Origin: Opitutaceae bacterium
GTDB taxonomy: Bacteria; Verrucomicrobiota; Verrucomicrobiia; Opitutales; Opitutaceae
DNA: 61,351 nt
NCBI GenBank assembly: GCA_014376585.1
Contig: JACMRG010000082.1
Coordinates: forward strand, 1-61,351
Reading direction: 5' to 3'
Under the pieces are notes generated by a model. That model was not told the origin of the DNA. It worked only from the letters and a program-made list of their open reading frames with translations, and made no database searches. The position numbers and the translations under genes are program-made. Shown here in pieces: positions 46,553 to 55,236 of the stretch; the first letter of the stretch is position 1; every line of letters starts with the position of its first letter.

Positions 46553-47566
46553 TCAATGCCGGATCGTGGGCTGAATCCGGTTTTCGATAATCCCCATCGT
46601 GATCGCGTAGCGGGTCAGGCCGGCGGTCTCATGGATGTTGAGTTTATCCATCAGGTGTTGCCGGTGCTTCTCGACCGTTTTGATGCTGATGCCCAGTTCG
46701 GCAGACACCTGCTTGTTGGCCCGGCCTTCGGCCACGAGCTGCAAAATCTCCAGCTCACGGGTGGTCAGGGTGCTCCCGGTGGCTTTGCCGACATTCCTGC
46801 GGTTGTGTAATTTGCCGATGCCGCGGCGAATGCTTTCGGCGATCGTAGGGCTGAAGAAAGCATCACCCGCAGCGACGGCGCGGATGGCTTTCGCCAAAAT
46901 CTCACCGGTCATCTGTTTTTCGATGAAACCGCAGGCACCGGCCGCACTGGTGCGTTCGACGTATTCGTCGTCGAAATGCGCGGAAAGAATCAGCACGCGG
47001 GCGGAGGGATTGGCGGCGACGATCTGGCGCGTGGCCACGATGCCGTTGAGTGTGGGCATGGCGATATCCATGAGGATGACATCGGGCTGGAGGCGCGCCG
47101 CCATCGTCACCGCCTCGCGGCCCGTCTGCGCTTCACCGACGATCTGAAAGTCGGGCTCCATTTTTAGCAGCGCGCTCAGGCCTTGGCGCACGATGGCGTG
47201 ATCTTCGGCCAGCAGGACGGTGATCTTTGCGGCGGGAGGTTTTTTTTGCGCAATAGCCAAGGGCTGCGGTGGGACCTTGCTCACGGCGGCAGGCCGGACG
47301 GGCGCGGTTTCAAAGTCACGGCTGAGGATTCCGACGTCGGGCTGTTCTTCCAGTTTCAGCACGACCGCAGGCGCACTAGAGGGCGCTGCGGGGAGGGGAT
47401 CGAACGGGTTTTTGCGGTGCGAAGATGGCGTGTTCCGATCAGCGTCGCGCGACGATTTTGCCGCGGGGCGCTCGCAGCGGAGGGGTAGGGTGGTCGATGC
47501 GATAGCGAGGGCCGGCTTGGCGGAGCGAGTTTCGCGGGTGGATATGGGAGAATTGCCGGTGTGCAT
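46553..47566 (-). CDS. NarL/LuxR-family response regulator with long disordered N-terminal extension
   Basis: 337 residues. Residues 1-112 are Pro/Ala/Ser-rich and probably disordered, unusual for this family. The receiver domain is at ~114-235 (ITVLLAEDHAIVRQGLSALL; phosphoacceptor Asp167 in VILMDIAMPT; conserved Lys in GFIEKQMTG). The DNA-binding LuxR helix-turn-helix is at ~268-330 (LTTRELEILQLVAEGRANKQVSAELGISIKTVEKHRQHLMDKL). Start ATG 47566. Its promoter carries a copy of the repeated motif and is divergent to the next kinase-regulator operon. The likely input is the kinase that converges on it. Confidence 0.93.
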   Translation of the reverse strand: MHTGNSPISTRETRSAKPALAIASTTLPLRCERPAAKSSRDADRNTPSSHRKNPFDPLPAAPSSAPAVVLKLEEQPDVGILSRDFETAPVRPAAVSKVPPQPLAIAQKKPPAAKITVLLAEDHAIVRQGLSALLKMEPDFQIVGEAQTGREAVTMAARLQPDVILMDIAMPTLNGIVATRQIVAANPSARVLILSAHFDDEYVERTSAAGACGFIEKQMTGEILAKAIRAVAAGDAFFSPTIAESIRRGIGKLHNRRNVGKATGSTLTTRELEILQLVAEGRANKQVSAELGISIKTVEKHRQHLMDKLNIHETAGLTRYAITMGIIENRIQPTIRH

Positions 47567-47644
47567 GAGAACGGTGGAGCGGAAGCGAGGTTGAGGAGAG
47601 TGCGCGGCAAGGTTTCACCGTTGGGGCGAAGTAGCCGGTGCTTT

Positions 47645-47687
47645 AATCTACCCCTTTTTCTCTTCAAAAGACGATGGGGTGAAACCC
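47645..47687 (-). promoter_or_regulatory. Predicted promoter, GGGnnnnACCCCAT class (copy d)
   Basis: Minus strand: GGGTTTCACCCCAT (47687-47674), 23 nt, then TAGATT (47650-47645). It points to the NarL-type regulator gene (start 47566), giving a leader of about 70 nt. The spacing is one base longer than in the other four copies. Confidence 0.55.
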
Positions 47688-47827
47688 TACTGAATGTTCG
47701 CGGCACCGTGGAGGCAGATCGCGCGGCATGCGTGGTTCAGAACCTTGCGGGCCCGGGATTAAGGAAAGTATCGAATTTGCAGTAGGGGGCTTCCGTATGA
47801 TTTCGAGAGGTTTGCGCGCGTCCCATC

Positions 47828-47869
47828 GGGTTTAACCCCATAGTAAAACCGGGTAAACTTTGCTATGAT
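47828..47869 (+). promoter_or_regulatory. Predicted promoter, GGGnnnnACCCCAT class (copy e), for the kinase-exosortase operon
   Basis: Plus strand: GGGTTTAACCCCAT (47828-47841), 22 nt, then TATGAT (47864-47869), a near-consensus -10 box. The arms GGGTT and AACCC are a near-perfect palindrome around one T. Transcription would start near 47876, which rules out the TTG at 47869 as the kinase start and supports ATG 47926. Confidence 0.65.
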
Positions 47870-47925
47870 TGGCTCAGGTTTCATCGCCGACCACTGTCAC
47901 TTCTTCCTTTCAAAAACTGAACATT

Positions 47926-49023
47926 ATGAGCTCTTCTCTCCTGACCGAATCGCCCCCGCTGCCCGAGCGGAGCCGCGATGCCGGCGTCGATTTTAGCTAC
48001 GGTCAAGCCAAAGACTTTGACCACATCTTGCACCAGCTCGGCGCCTGCCGTTGGTCAGGCACGACAACGCCGCTCCGGGCCCATGTGAAGTCGTCGGGGC
48101 CAAGTCGTCTCGCCGAATTTGCCCCGGGCGGGGCGAATTGGTTCGAGAACGTCTATTTCCTCGATCAGGAGCGCATGCTCCACCACGTGGCCGTCGCGAG
48201 CCGGGGCGAGCCGGCCCCGGCGTTGGAATACCGGATGGTGACAGGCGGGGCCACCATCGTGTGGGTGCGGCACTGGTGGGTCGCGAGCGAGGGGGACCGT
48301 GCAAACCTCGAGGGCGGCCGCGTGCATGGCTTCGTCCAGATCATCGACGAGCGTAAGGAATTGGAGGCGGAGTGCATCCGTATCAGCGAGCGGGAGCGCC
48401 ATCATATCGGTCAGGAATTACACGACGATATGTGCCAGATTCTGGCCGGCGTGTCCTGCATGTTGGAGGTTTTTGGCCGGCGGGTGAAAACCACCTTGCC
48501 GGACCTGGCACCGAAGGTGAAGGAACTCGTGACCGAGGTGAATGCGGGGATGGCGCGGGCGCGTTCATTGGCCCACACCCTCGTGCCCTCGCGCCTGGTC
48601 GCGCTCGGCCTGCGGGGCGCGCTGGTGGAACTCGCCCGGCAGGCGGGCACGCTGCGGGGGGTCACCATCACCACGGATTTGGGGTCCGCGCCCATGCCAC
48701 TCCAGTCGGAGGAGATCCTGCATCTGTATCGCATCGCGCAGGAAGCCATCGGCAACGCGGTGAAACACGGCCAGGCCACGCGGATCGCATTAAAGCTTCA
48801 ACTGCGGGACGGCGGCCTGAGCCTGACGATTTGCGACAACGGCAGCGGCCTGACGCCTGACACCCAACAGACGCCGGGAATCGGGCTGGACATCATGAAA
48901 CACCGGGCCTTCGAGATCGGCGCCGACTTCACGATTTGCGCGGGCGAGGACGGCGGCACCGTGGTGAGGGTGGATTTCCCCGGAGTCATTTTGAAAACCT
49001 GCAGCCGGAGGATTCGTCTATGA
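47926..49023 (+). CDS. Soluble sensor histidine kinase, HisKA_3 type, with PAS-like N terminus
   Basis: About 365 residues from ATG 47926. Residues ~20-140 look like a single PAS-fold sensor (FDHILHQLGACRWSG...ENVYFLDQERMLHHV...EYRMVTGGATIVWVRHWWVAS). The dimerisation region is SERERHHIGQELHDDMCQILAGV with His166. The ATPase has LYRIAQEAIGNAVKHGQATRI, LTICDNGSGL and GIGLDIMKHRAFEIGADF. No membrane helix. It overlaps the next gene by ATGA and starts the operon kinase - regulator - WcaI-like transferase, continuing to exosortase and TPR protein, so it probably controls exopolysaccharide and exosortase functions. Confidence 0.92.
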   Translation: MSSSLLTESPPLPERSRDAGVDFSYGQAKDFDHILHQLGACRWSGTTTPLRAHVKSSGPSRLAEFAPGGANWFENVYFLDQERMLHHVAVASRGEPAPALEYRMVTGGATIVWVRHWWVASEGDRANLEGGRVHGFVQIIDERKELEAECIRISERERHHIGQELHDDMCQILAGVSCMLEVFGRRVKTTLPDLAPKVKELVTEVNAGMARARSLAHTLVPSRLVALGLRGALVELARQAGTLRGVTITTDLGSAPMPLQSEEILHLYRIAQEAIGNAVKHGQATRIALKLQLRDGGLSLTICDNGSGLTPDTQQTPGIGLDIMKHRAFEIGADFTICAGEDGGTVVRVDFPGVILKTCSRRIRL

Positions 49024-49679
49024 AAACCCGCATCTATGTCGCGGACGACCATGCGATGGTGCGTCGTGGTCTGACTGCGCTCATCTCGTCCGAACCGGAT
49101 CTAGAGGTGTGCGGCGAAGCCGAGGATTGCGCCACCGCGACGAGCGAAGTGGCCAAGCTCCTTCCGGATGTCGTGATCGTGGATATTTCCCTGCGCGGCA
49201 ACAGCGGGCTGGAGCTGATCAAAAACATCAAGGCCTTCGATCCCAAGATCCACGTGATGGTGCTCTCGGTGCATGACGAGTCGGTTTACGCGCTGCGGGT
49301 GCTCAAGGCCGGAGCCAAGGGCTACGTCATGAAGCAGGACATCGCCAGCAAGGTGATCGACGCGATCCGCAAGGTGCGGAAGGGGCAGATGTATGTGAGC
49401 GAACGCGTCTCCAGCCAGATGCTCAACCGGCTCGTCAAGGGCCAGGATGAGAGCGGCGATTCGCCCGTCTCGGGCCTGAGCGACCGGGAACTTGAGGTGG
49501 TGATCCTGATCGGCTCGGGCCTGGCGACCCGCGAGATCGCATCCCGGCTTCACGTGAGCGTGAAAACCGTGGAGACCCACCGCGCGCACATTAAGACGAA
49601 GGTCAACGTCAACACCGCCACGCAGCTCGTGCAGTTTTGCGTTCGTTGGGTGGAGGACAGTAAACGACTCCCCTCGTGA
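49020..49679 (+). CDS. NarL-family response regulator
   Basis: 219 residues from ATG 49020. Receiver at ~3-122 (IYVADDHAMVRRGLTALISSEPDLEV; Asp55 in VIVDISLRGNSG; Lys in GYVMKQDIASKV). LuxR helix-turn-helix at ~150-212 (LSDRELEVVILIGSGLATREIASRLHVSVKTVETHRAHIKTKVNVN). It is translationally coupled to the kinase (ATGA) before it and to the glycosyltransferase (GTGA) after it. It is the prime candidate to bind the GGGnnnnACCCCAT motif in its own promoter; that is inference. Confidence 0.94.
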   Translation: MKTRIYVADDHAMVRRGLTALISSEPDLEVCGEAEDCATATSEVAKLLPDVVIVDISLRGNSGLELIKNIKAFDPKIHVMVLSVHDESVYALRVLKAGAKGYVMKQDIASKVIDAIRKVRKGQMYVSERVSSQMLNRLVKGQDESGDSPVSGLSDRELEVVILIGSGLATREIASRLHVSVKTVETHRAHIKTKVNVNTATQLVQFCVRWVEDSKRLPS

Positions 49680-50956
49680 AAATCACACTGTGGGGCATCA
49701 ACTATGCGCCCGAGTCCATCGGCATCGCGCCCTTTAACCGGGAGCTGTGCGAATTTCTCGCCGGCCGGGGCCACGACGTCACGGCGGTCACCTCCTTTGC
49801 CTACTACCCGCATTGGCGGAAGCAGTTCGCCGACCGGGGCCGTTGGCACCGGCGTGAGTCGGCCAACGGCGTCCGCCTGCACCGGTGTTGGTGTTATGTC
49901 CCCGCCGTGGTGACGACGCCGGGCCGCATCGTCCACGAGTTGAGCTTTGGACTGGTCTCGATGGGGCGCATCCTCGCGCTGCCGCGGGCCGACGTCTATG
50001 TGGTCGTGAGCCCGCCGCTCGGGTTGGGTTTTTTAGCGTGGATCGCCACCACGCTGAAGCGGAGTCGGTTTGTGTTTCACGTGCAGGACCTGCAACCGGA
50101 TGCGGCCGTGGAACTCGGCATGCTGCGGCGGGGCCTGCTGGTGCGCCTGCTTTACGGCCTGGAGCGGCTGGCTTATGCGAAGGCCACGAAAGTCTCGGGG
50201 ATTTCGGAGGGCATGATAGCGGCGTTTGACCGAAAAGGCGTGCCCGCGGCCAAGCGCGTTCTCCTGCCCAACTGGCTGCGGATGGGTCTCGAGGTCACGC
50301 CCGATCCGGCGGACCGTGCCGGAGCCCGGCGCCGGTTCGGAGTGCCGGAAGGGAATCTCCTTGCGATCTACGCCGGCAATCTTGGGCGGAAACAAAATTT
50401 GGAAATCGTGATCGAGGCGGCGGGCCTGCTCGCATCGCGGGCGACTGAAGAACCGAATCGGGTGACGGTGATCATCGCTGGCGACGGCGCGGCCCGGCCG
50501 GATCTCGAGCGCCGCCTGCAGGCGCAGGCGGGGGCTGATGTGCATTTGCTGCCCCTGCTCTCCGAAGCGGATTACGCCGCGCTGCTCGGCGCCGCGGATG
50601 TGGCCCTGATCACGCAGTGCAAGGGCACGGGCCAATTCTTCTTCCCGAGCAAGCTGCTCTCCGTGCTGGCGGCAGGGCTGCCCGTGGTGGCCGTCGCCGA
50701 TGACGACAGCGAACTGGCGCGCGCGCTGCGGACAGGCGGCTTTGGTCTCACCGTGGCGCCGGCCGACGCGGCGGGCCTCGCCTCCGTCCTGAAGTTGCTG
50801 GCGAAATCCCGCGCGCAACTCGATGCGTGGTCCGCGCGCACCATCTGGGTGGATCAATTCTCCCGTCAAAACATCCTGCCGCGCTTCGAGGAAATGCTGC
50901 TCACCGCGAGCCGCGGTTTGGAGCGGGTGCCGACCAAAATGGCGATGCCGGCGTGA
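49676..50956 (+). CDS. WcaI-family glycosyltransferase (GT4)
   Basis: 426 residues starting at GTG 49676, overlapping the regulator stop. The N terminus ITLWGINYAPESIGIAPFNRELCEFLAGRGHDVTAVTSFAYYPHW and VLLPNWLRMG are typical of WcaI-like enzymes of colanic acid and related exopolysaccharides. The C-terminal GT4 domain has IYAGNLGRKQNLEIVIEAAGLL and CKGTGQFFFPSKLLSVLAAGLPVVAV (donor-binding). It is a cytoplasmic or peripheral membrane sugar transferase. It is the first polysaccharide gene of the locus; the exosortase follows after 39 bp. Confidence 0.9.
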   Translation: MKITLWGINYAPESIGIAPFNRELCEFLAGRGHDVTAVTSFAYYPHWRKQFADRGRWHRRESANGVRLHRCWCYVPAVVTTPGRIVHELSFGLVSMGRILALPRADVYVVVSPPLGLGFLAWIATTLKRSRFVFHVQDLQPDAAVELGMLRRGLLVRLLYGLERLAYAKATKVSGISEGMIAAFDRKGVPAAKRVLLPNWLRMGLEVTPDPADRAGARRRFGVPEGNLLAIYAGNLGRKQNLEIVIEAAGLLASRATEEPNRVTVIIAGDGAARPDLERRLQAQAGADVHLLPLLSEADYAALLGAADVALITQCKGTGQFFFPSKLLSVLAAGLPVVAVADDDSELARALRTGGFGLTVAPADAAGLASVLKLLAKSRAQLDAWSARTIWVDQFSRQNILPRFEEMLLTASRGLERVPTKMAMPA

Positions 50957-50995
50957 AGCTGCGCCCGCCTTCCAGCACTCCCAATTTTTTCCATC

Positions 50996-52621
50996 ATGAA
51001 TTCCAGCACCACTGCCCCCGGATATACCTGCCCGAGCGACCGCCCGGCCGCGCTGCGGCGATGGCCGTGGAAGACGTGGGCGCCGACGGGTGCGCTGCTC
51101 GCCCTGCTCTGGCTGTTCATTTTCAACCAGCAACGTCTGGAATGGACGGTCAACGTCGTCTATGCCTACGGCTGGGCGGTGCCCGCGATGGCGTTGTTCC
51201 TCCTCTGGGAACGTTGGCGCACACGGCCGGAGGCGCAGACTCCGATGCTCGCCCCGGCGATGCTGGCCGGCGGGGCCCTGCTGCTGGCGGTTTATTTGCC
51301 GGTGCGGGTCATCCAAGAGGCAAATCCGGACTGGGTTAAGATCAACTGGAGCCTCGCGACACTTGCGGTGGGATTGTCGTGGCTCGCGCTCGCGGCGACG
51401 GGCGGGGCGCGCTACGCCCTGCACTTCACTTTCCCGCTGCTGTTTTGTTTCTCCGCGCTGCCGTGGCCGGTGTGGATGGAGACCTACCTCGTGCAGGAGC
51501 TGATGCGCGGCAACGCGGCGATCTGCGCGGAGATTCTCACCTTTCTCGGCACGCCGGCGATCGCGGAGGGCAATCTGATCCAAGTCGCCGACCGTTGGGT
51601 GAACGTCGAGGAGGCGTGCAGCGGCATCCGCTCGCTCCAGACCGCGTTCATGATGTCGCTTTTCCTCGGGGAGCTGCACCGCCTGTCCGCCGCCCGCCGG
51701 GTGGGACTGCTCGCGGCCTCGTTCGGCTTCGCATTTTTCGTGAACCTGCTGCGAACGCTCCTGCTGACCTATCTCGCGAGGACGCCCGGCGTGGCGGAGC
51801 GCTGGCACGACACGATCGGGATCGTGGCGATGATCGGCTGCCTCGTGGCGCTCTGGGGACTCTCGGAATGGTTTCGGCCGCGACGGAGGGCGGCGGTCGC
51901 CGTGGTGCCGTCGGCGGCGCCGGAATTCGACCGCGTGCCATTCCCGCGCTGGTTCGCCGTGGCGGGTTGCGCGTGGTTGGTCGCGGCGGAGGCGCTCACG
52001 GGTTTCTGGTATTCGTATCACGAGAGACAGGTGCCGCCGAGCGTGGCCTGGCACGTGGCCTGGCCGGAAAAAGCGCTGCACTTTCAGCGGGGCGAGTTTG
52101 CGGAACGCACGCTCGCGTTGCTTAAATTTAACGATGGCGCGACGGCCTCGTGGTCGGCCGAAGGGGTCTATCCCTGGCAGATGTATGCGCTCAACTGGCA
52201 GCCCGGGCGGGTCTCAAAATTTCTTTCAAGCTCGCATTATCCGACGGTGTGCCTGCCCGCGACGGGGCTGAAACTGGTGGCGGAACTGGGCGGTTGGGAA
52301 TGTGAGGCCAACGGCGTGCGCATCCCTTTCGCGACCTATCTTTTCAACCAAGCCGGCCGGGATGTTTATGTGTTTCACGCGATCATCGAGGATCGGCCCT
52401 TGCGGGCCGGGGAGCGTTTTTCCTACCGGCAGGTGGACTCATCGGAGCGGCTCCGCTCGGTCTGGCAGGGTGAACGCAACCTCGGCCAGCACGTGATCGG
52501 CATCGCGCTCCTCGCGGCCTCTTCGCCCGAGGAGGCGCGCGGGGTCGTCACCCGGGTCCTGCATTCTGTGATCCGCCCCGGACCGGCCGTTGATTCCGGC
52601 CCACCCCAAAAATCTCTATGA
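50996..52621 (+). CDS. Exosortase with C-terminal EpsI-like domain
   Basis: 541 residues. About eight membrane helices lie in residues 25-310. Catalytic residues match the exosortase triad: Cys208 in NVEEACSGIRSLQ, Arg253 in FVNLLRTLLL, and His271 in RWHDTIGIVAM. One more helix at ~325-345 leads to an EpsI-like periplasmic domain (SVAWHVAWPEKALHFQRGEF...NWQPGRVSKFLSSSHYPTVCLPATG...VYVFHAIIED). It cuts PEP-CTERM sorting signals in the inner membrane. Two substrates are in the window (37048 and 56266). It overlaps the TPR gene by ATGA. I do not assign a specific Xrt subtype. Confidence 0.93.
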   Translation: MNSSTTAPGYTCPSDRPAALRRWPWKTWAPTGALLALLWLFIFNQQRLEWTVNVVYAYGWAVPAMALFLLWERWRTRPEAQTPMLAPAMLAGGALLLAVYLPVRVIQEANPDWVKINWSLATLAVGLSWLALAATGGARYALHFTFPLLFCFSALPWPVWMETYLVQELMRGNAAICAEILTFLGTPAIAEGNLIQVADRWVNVEEACSGIRSLQTAFMMSLFLGELHRLSAARRVGLLAASFGFAFFVNLLRTLLLTYLARTPGVAERWHDTIGIVAMIGCLVALWGLSEWFRPRRRAAVAVVPSAAPEFDRVPFPRWFAVAGCAWLVAAEALTGFWYSYHERQVPPSVAWHVAWPEKALHFQRGEFAERTLALLKFNDGATASWSAEGVYPWQMYALNWQPGRVSKFLSSSHYPTVCLPATGLKLVAELGGWECEANGVRIPFATYLFNQAGRDVYVFHAIIEDRPLRAGERFSYRQVDSSERLRSVWQGERNLGQHVIGIALLAASSPEEARGVVTRVLHSVIRPGPAVDSGPPQKSL

Positions 52622-55236
52622 AACCCAAGAAAACCCGATGGAAGCGCTGGCTGGGCGGCAGCCTGCTGGCAGTGGTCGTGATCACGGGCGGGTATTTTGG
52701 CGGGCGCCATTATGCGTGGCCCCTCGTCAAGACGTGGCGCGCCGAGCGGATGAACCGCGCCGCACGCGCGTTTCTCGCGAGCGGTGATTATGCGAACGCG
52801 GTTCTCACGGCCCGCAAGAGTCTGAAGTCCTCCACGCAAAACGCGGAGGCGTGGCGCATCGCCGCCGCCGCGTCAAAGGCGCGCGATCTGCCCGAGGCCG
52901 TGTCCTACCAGGACAGTCTTTGCCGGGAGGAACCGACCAAGGAAAACTACCTCGAACTGATCCGCCTCGCCCTGCATTTCGACGTGCCCGGCTACGCACT
53001 CGAGACGATCAAGTCCGTGGGGCCGGAAGCGCGCGGCGACGCCAACTTTCACCGGCTGGCCGCCCAAGTTTACACGCGGACGGGCCAGCCGACGGCGGCG
53101 AGGTTTCACCTCGTGGTGCTGACGCAGCTCCAACCCGCCGACCATACGGCCCAGTTGGATCTGGCGGAAATTGAACTTACAGCGGATCCGCGGGGTAAAG
53201 ACGTGGCGCTGCGCGCCCGCGTGCTCGCACTGGCAGATAAGAGGGGCCTCGGCGGCCGGGCGCTCACGCTGCTGCTGCGGGAAAACGTGACCCGCAAAGT
53301 GACGACCGGCACGGCGGAACTCGTGCGCCGGCTGCTGCTCGTGCCAGATCTGTCGGTGGCCGACCGCCTGCTGTTGATCGAGGGACAGGCGCTGTTGGGT
53401 CGCTCCGAGGGGCTCGTCGTGCTTCGCCGGTTGCAGGATGAAGTGGTGGACAAACCGGCCGATGCGGCCCGGGTCCTGGAGCTTTTTATCCGCACGGGTC
53501 GGGCGGCGGAGGTGGCTCCCTGGTTCGCCACGCTGCCGGAGAAGACGCGCAAGGATGAAGAGGTGCAGCACCAGATGGCCGAGGCGCTGCTCGTGATGCG
53601 CGAAGCTTCGGCGTTGGAGGCGTTTCTCCGCGGTGGACGCTGGCCCCTCCGCGACTATCTGCGCGAGGCGTTTCTGGCGCACGCCTACCGCGACTTGGGG
53701 CGCTCAGCCGAGTTTTCCGAAGCGTGGAAGCAGGCCCTGATCGGCGCGGGCGCAGACCTCCGCAAAACCGTCGCCCTGCTCGCCCGGGTGGATGACTGGC
53801 GCTGGGTCAACGAGCGCCACGATGTCGTCTGGAAGCTCTTCGCGCTGCTGCCGACGAACGAATCCGTGCAACAGGTCCTCATCACTTGGGAGCGCCATCA
53901 AAACAACACCGCAAATCTGAACCGGCTCTTTGCCCGGATCGTGGAAATGCAGCCCAAGAACGATGTCGCGCGCAACAATCTCGCCTACCTCAGCCTGCTG
54001 CTCGACACCAACCTCGGCCGCGCCAGCCTGATGGCGGCGGACCTGACGAAGACGAGTCCGAAAAACCCCTTTTTCGTGACGACCCACGCCCTCGCGCTCT
54101 ACAAGCAGGGCCACGCCGCCGAGGCCCTCGCCCGCCTCGATACGCTCACGGCCACCGAGCGCACCGAGCCGGTGCGCATGCTCTGCCGGGCCCTGTGCCT
54201 GGCGGCGCTGGGACAGGCGGCAACGGCATCGGACCTCTTGAACGGCGTCGTGCTCACGCAGCTGCTTCCCGAGGAAAAACGCCTCGCCGAGCGCGTGCAG
54301 ACGGAAGTCGCGCGAATTGATCGCGTGCAGGGCAACCGATCCCGGTTGCTCGCGTTCCGGCAGGGGCGGGAGCAGACGACGGGAGCGGCCGGCTGGCTGG
54401 CGGTGGTGGCGCCGGAGACGCGGCGCAACGCGACCACGGACATGCAACTCGCCGACTCACTCTACGCCACGGGGGATTGGCCGGGTCTGCGGCAGTTGCT
54501 GCGTTCGAACCAGTGGCGGGCCGAAGACTATCTGCGCACGGCATTGCTGGCCCATGCGGCCCGTCAAAGCGGGGAGCTGAGCCAAAGCCGGCAGGAATGG
54601 CGGCTGGCGCTGGCGGTCGCGGATCACCAGCCGGACCGGTTGCAAAACCTCCGCGCCCTGGTGACGCAGTGGCAGTGGGCGCCCGAGCGGATGGAGACGC
54701 TCAATCTCATTTTCGAACGCAATGCCACCGACCGCGGACTCCTGGCGGAACTCCTCCATTATTATCGCGGAGCGCGGCGCACGCCCGAGCAATTGCGCGT
54801 GCTCGGCCTCTACGTGGCCAGCAACGGGGAAACGACCGACGAAGCCGTGGCCCACGCCTATTACAGCCTTTTGCTCGATACCAATGCGGTCCGCGCGCAC
54901 GTGGTGGCGCGCAGTGCCTTCGAAGCGGCACCCGGTGATACGGTGCGCCGCATGGTTTACGTCTTCTCGCTTTGGAAACAGCATCGCGCGGCGGAGGCCA
55001 TGCCTCTGCTCGCCGCGGTGCCGCCCGGCGCCGCCTCGGACTTGGTGGCGATCCCGCTGCTCAGGGCCACCATCCTCACCCAGCTCGGGAACGCGGAGGC
55101 GGCGCGGGCCAGCCTCGCGCATTTTAATCCCACCTCGGCGCTGCCGGAGGAGATTGAGCTGGCGGAAAAGATTTCCCGCCAGCTCGCCGCGCAAACGCAG
55201 GCGCAGGCGGGCGCCGTCAAGCCCCCACGGACCTGA
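52618..55236 (+). CDS. TPR-type helical-repeat protein of the exosortase locus
   Basis: 872 residues. One N-terminal membrane helix (WLGGSLLAVVVITGGYFGG) anchors it, preceded by a Lys/Arg-rich cytoplasmic tail. The rest is a long array of helical hairpins with TPR-like spacing, for example MNRAARAFLASGDYANAVLTARKSLK, NAEAWRIAAAASKARDLPEAV, and NDVARNNLAYLSLLLDTNLGRASLMAADL. Proteins of this design (PrsT-like) occur in exosortase/exopolysaccharide loci and may act as periplasmic scaffolds. Coupled to the exosortase by ATGA. Its 3' end overlaps the convergent GT2 gene by 20 bp. Confidence 0.85.
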   Translation: MKPKKTRWKRWLGGSLLAVVVITGGYFGGRHYAWPLVKTWRAERMNRAARAFLASGDYANAVLTARKSLKSSTQNAEAWRIAAAASKARDLPEAVSYQDSLCREEPTKENYLELIRLALHFDVPGYALETIKSVGPEARGDANFHRLAAQVYTRTGQPTAARFHLVVLTQLQPADHTAQLDLAEIELTADPRGKDVALRARVLALADKRGLGGRALTLLLRENVTRKVTTGTAELVRRLLLVPDLSVADRLLLIEGQALLGRSEGLVVLRRLQDEVVDKPADAARVLELFIRTGRAAEVAPWFATLPEKTRKDEEVQHQMAEALLVMREASALEAFLRGGRWPLRDYLREAFLAHAYRDLGRSAEFSEAWKQALIGAGADLRKTVALLARVDDWRWVNERHDVVWKLFALLPTNESVQQVLITWERHQNNTANLNRLFARIVEMQPKNDVARNNLAYLSLLLDTNLGRASLMAADLTKTSPKNPFFVTTHALALYKQGHAAEALARLDTLTATERTEPVRMLCRALCLAALGQAATASDLLNGVVLTQLLPEEKRLAERVQTEVARIDRVQGNRSRLLAFRQGREQTTGAAGWLAVVAPETRRNATTDMQLADSLYATGDWPGLRQLLRSNQWRAEDYLRTALLAHAARQSGELSQSRQEWRLALAVADHQPDRLQNLRALVTQWQWAPERMETLNLIFERNATDRGLLAELLHYYRGARRTPEQLRVLGLYVASNGETTDEAVAHAYYSLLLDTNAVRAHVVARSAFEAAPGDTVRRMVYVFSLWKQHRAAEAMPLLAAVPPGAASDLVAIPLLRATILTQLGNAEAARASLAHFNPTSALPEEIELAEKISRQLAAQTQAQAGAVKPPRT

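Larger units (their letters stand above)
47567..47925. other. Divergent regulatory region between a response regulator and the kinase-exosortase operon
   Basis: 359 bp without a gene. It contains two copies of the repeated promoter class in opposite orientation: one (47645-47687) facing the regulator and one (47828-47869) facing the kinase. Between them is a mixed-composition stretch of about 140 bp with no further clear signal. The kinase leader is pyrimidine-rich (TTCTTCCTTTC). Confidence 0.6.
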
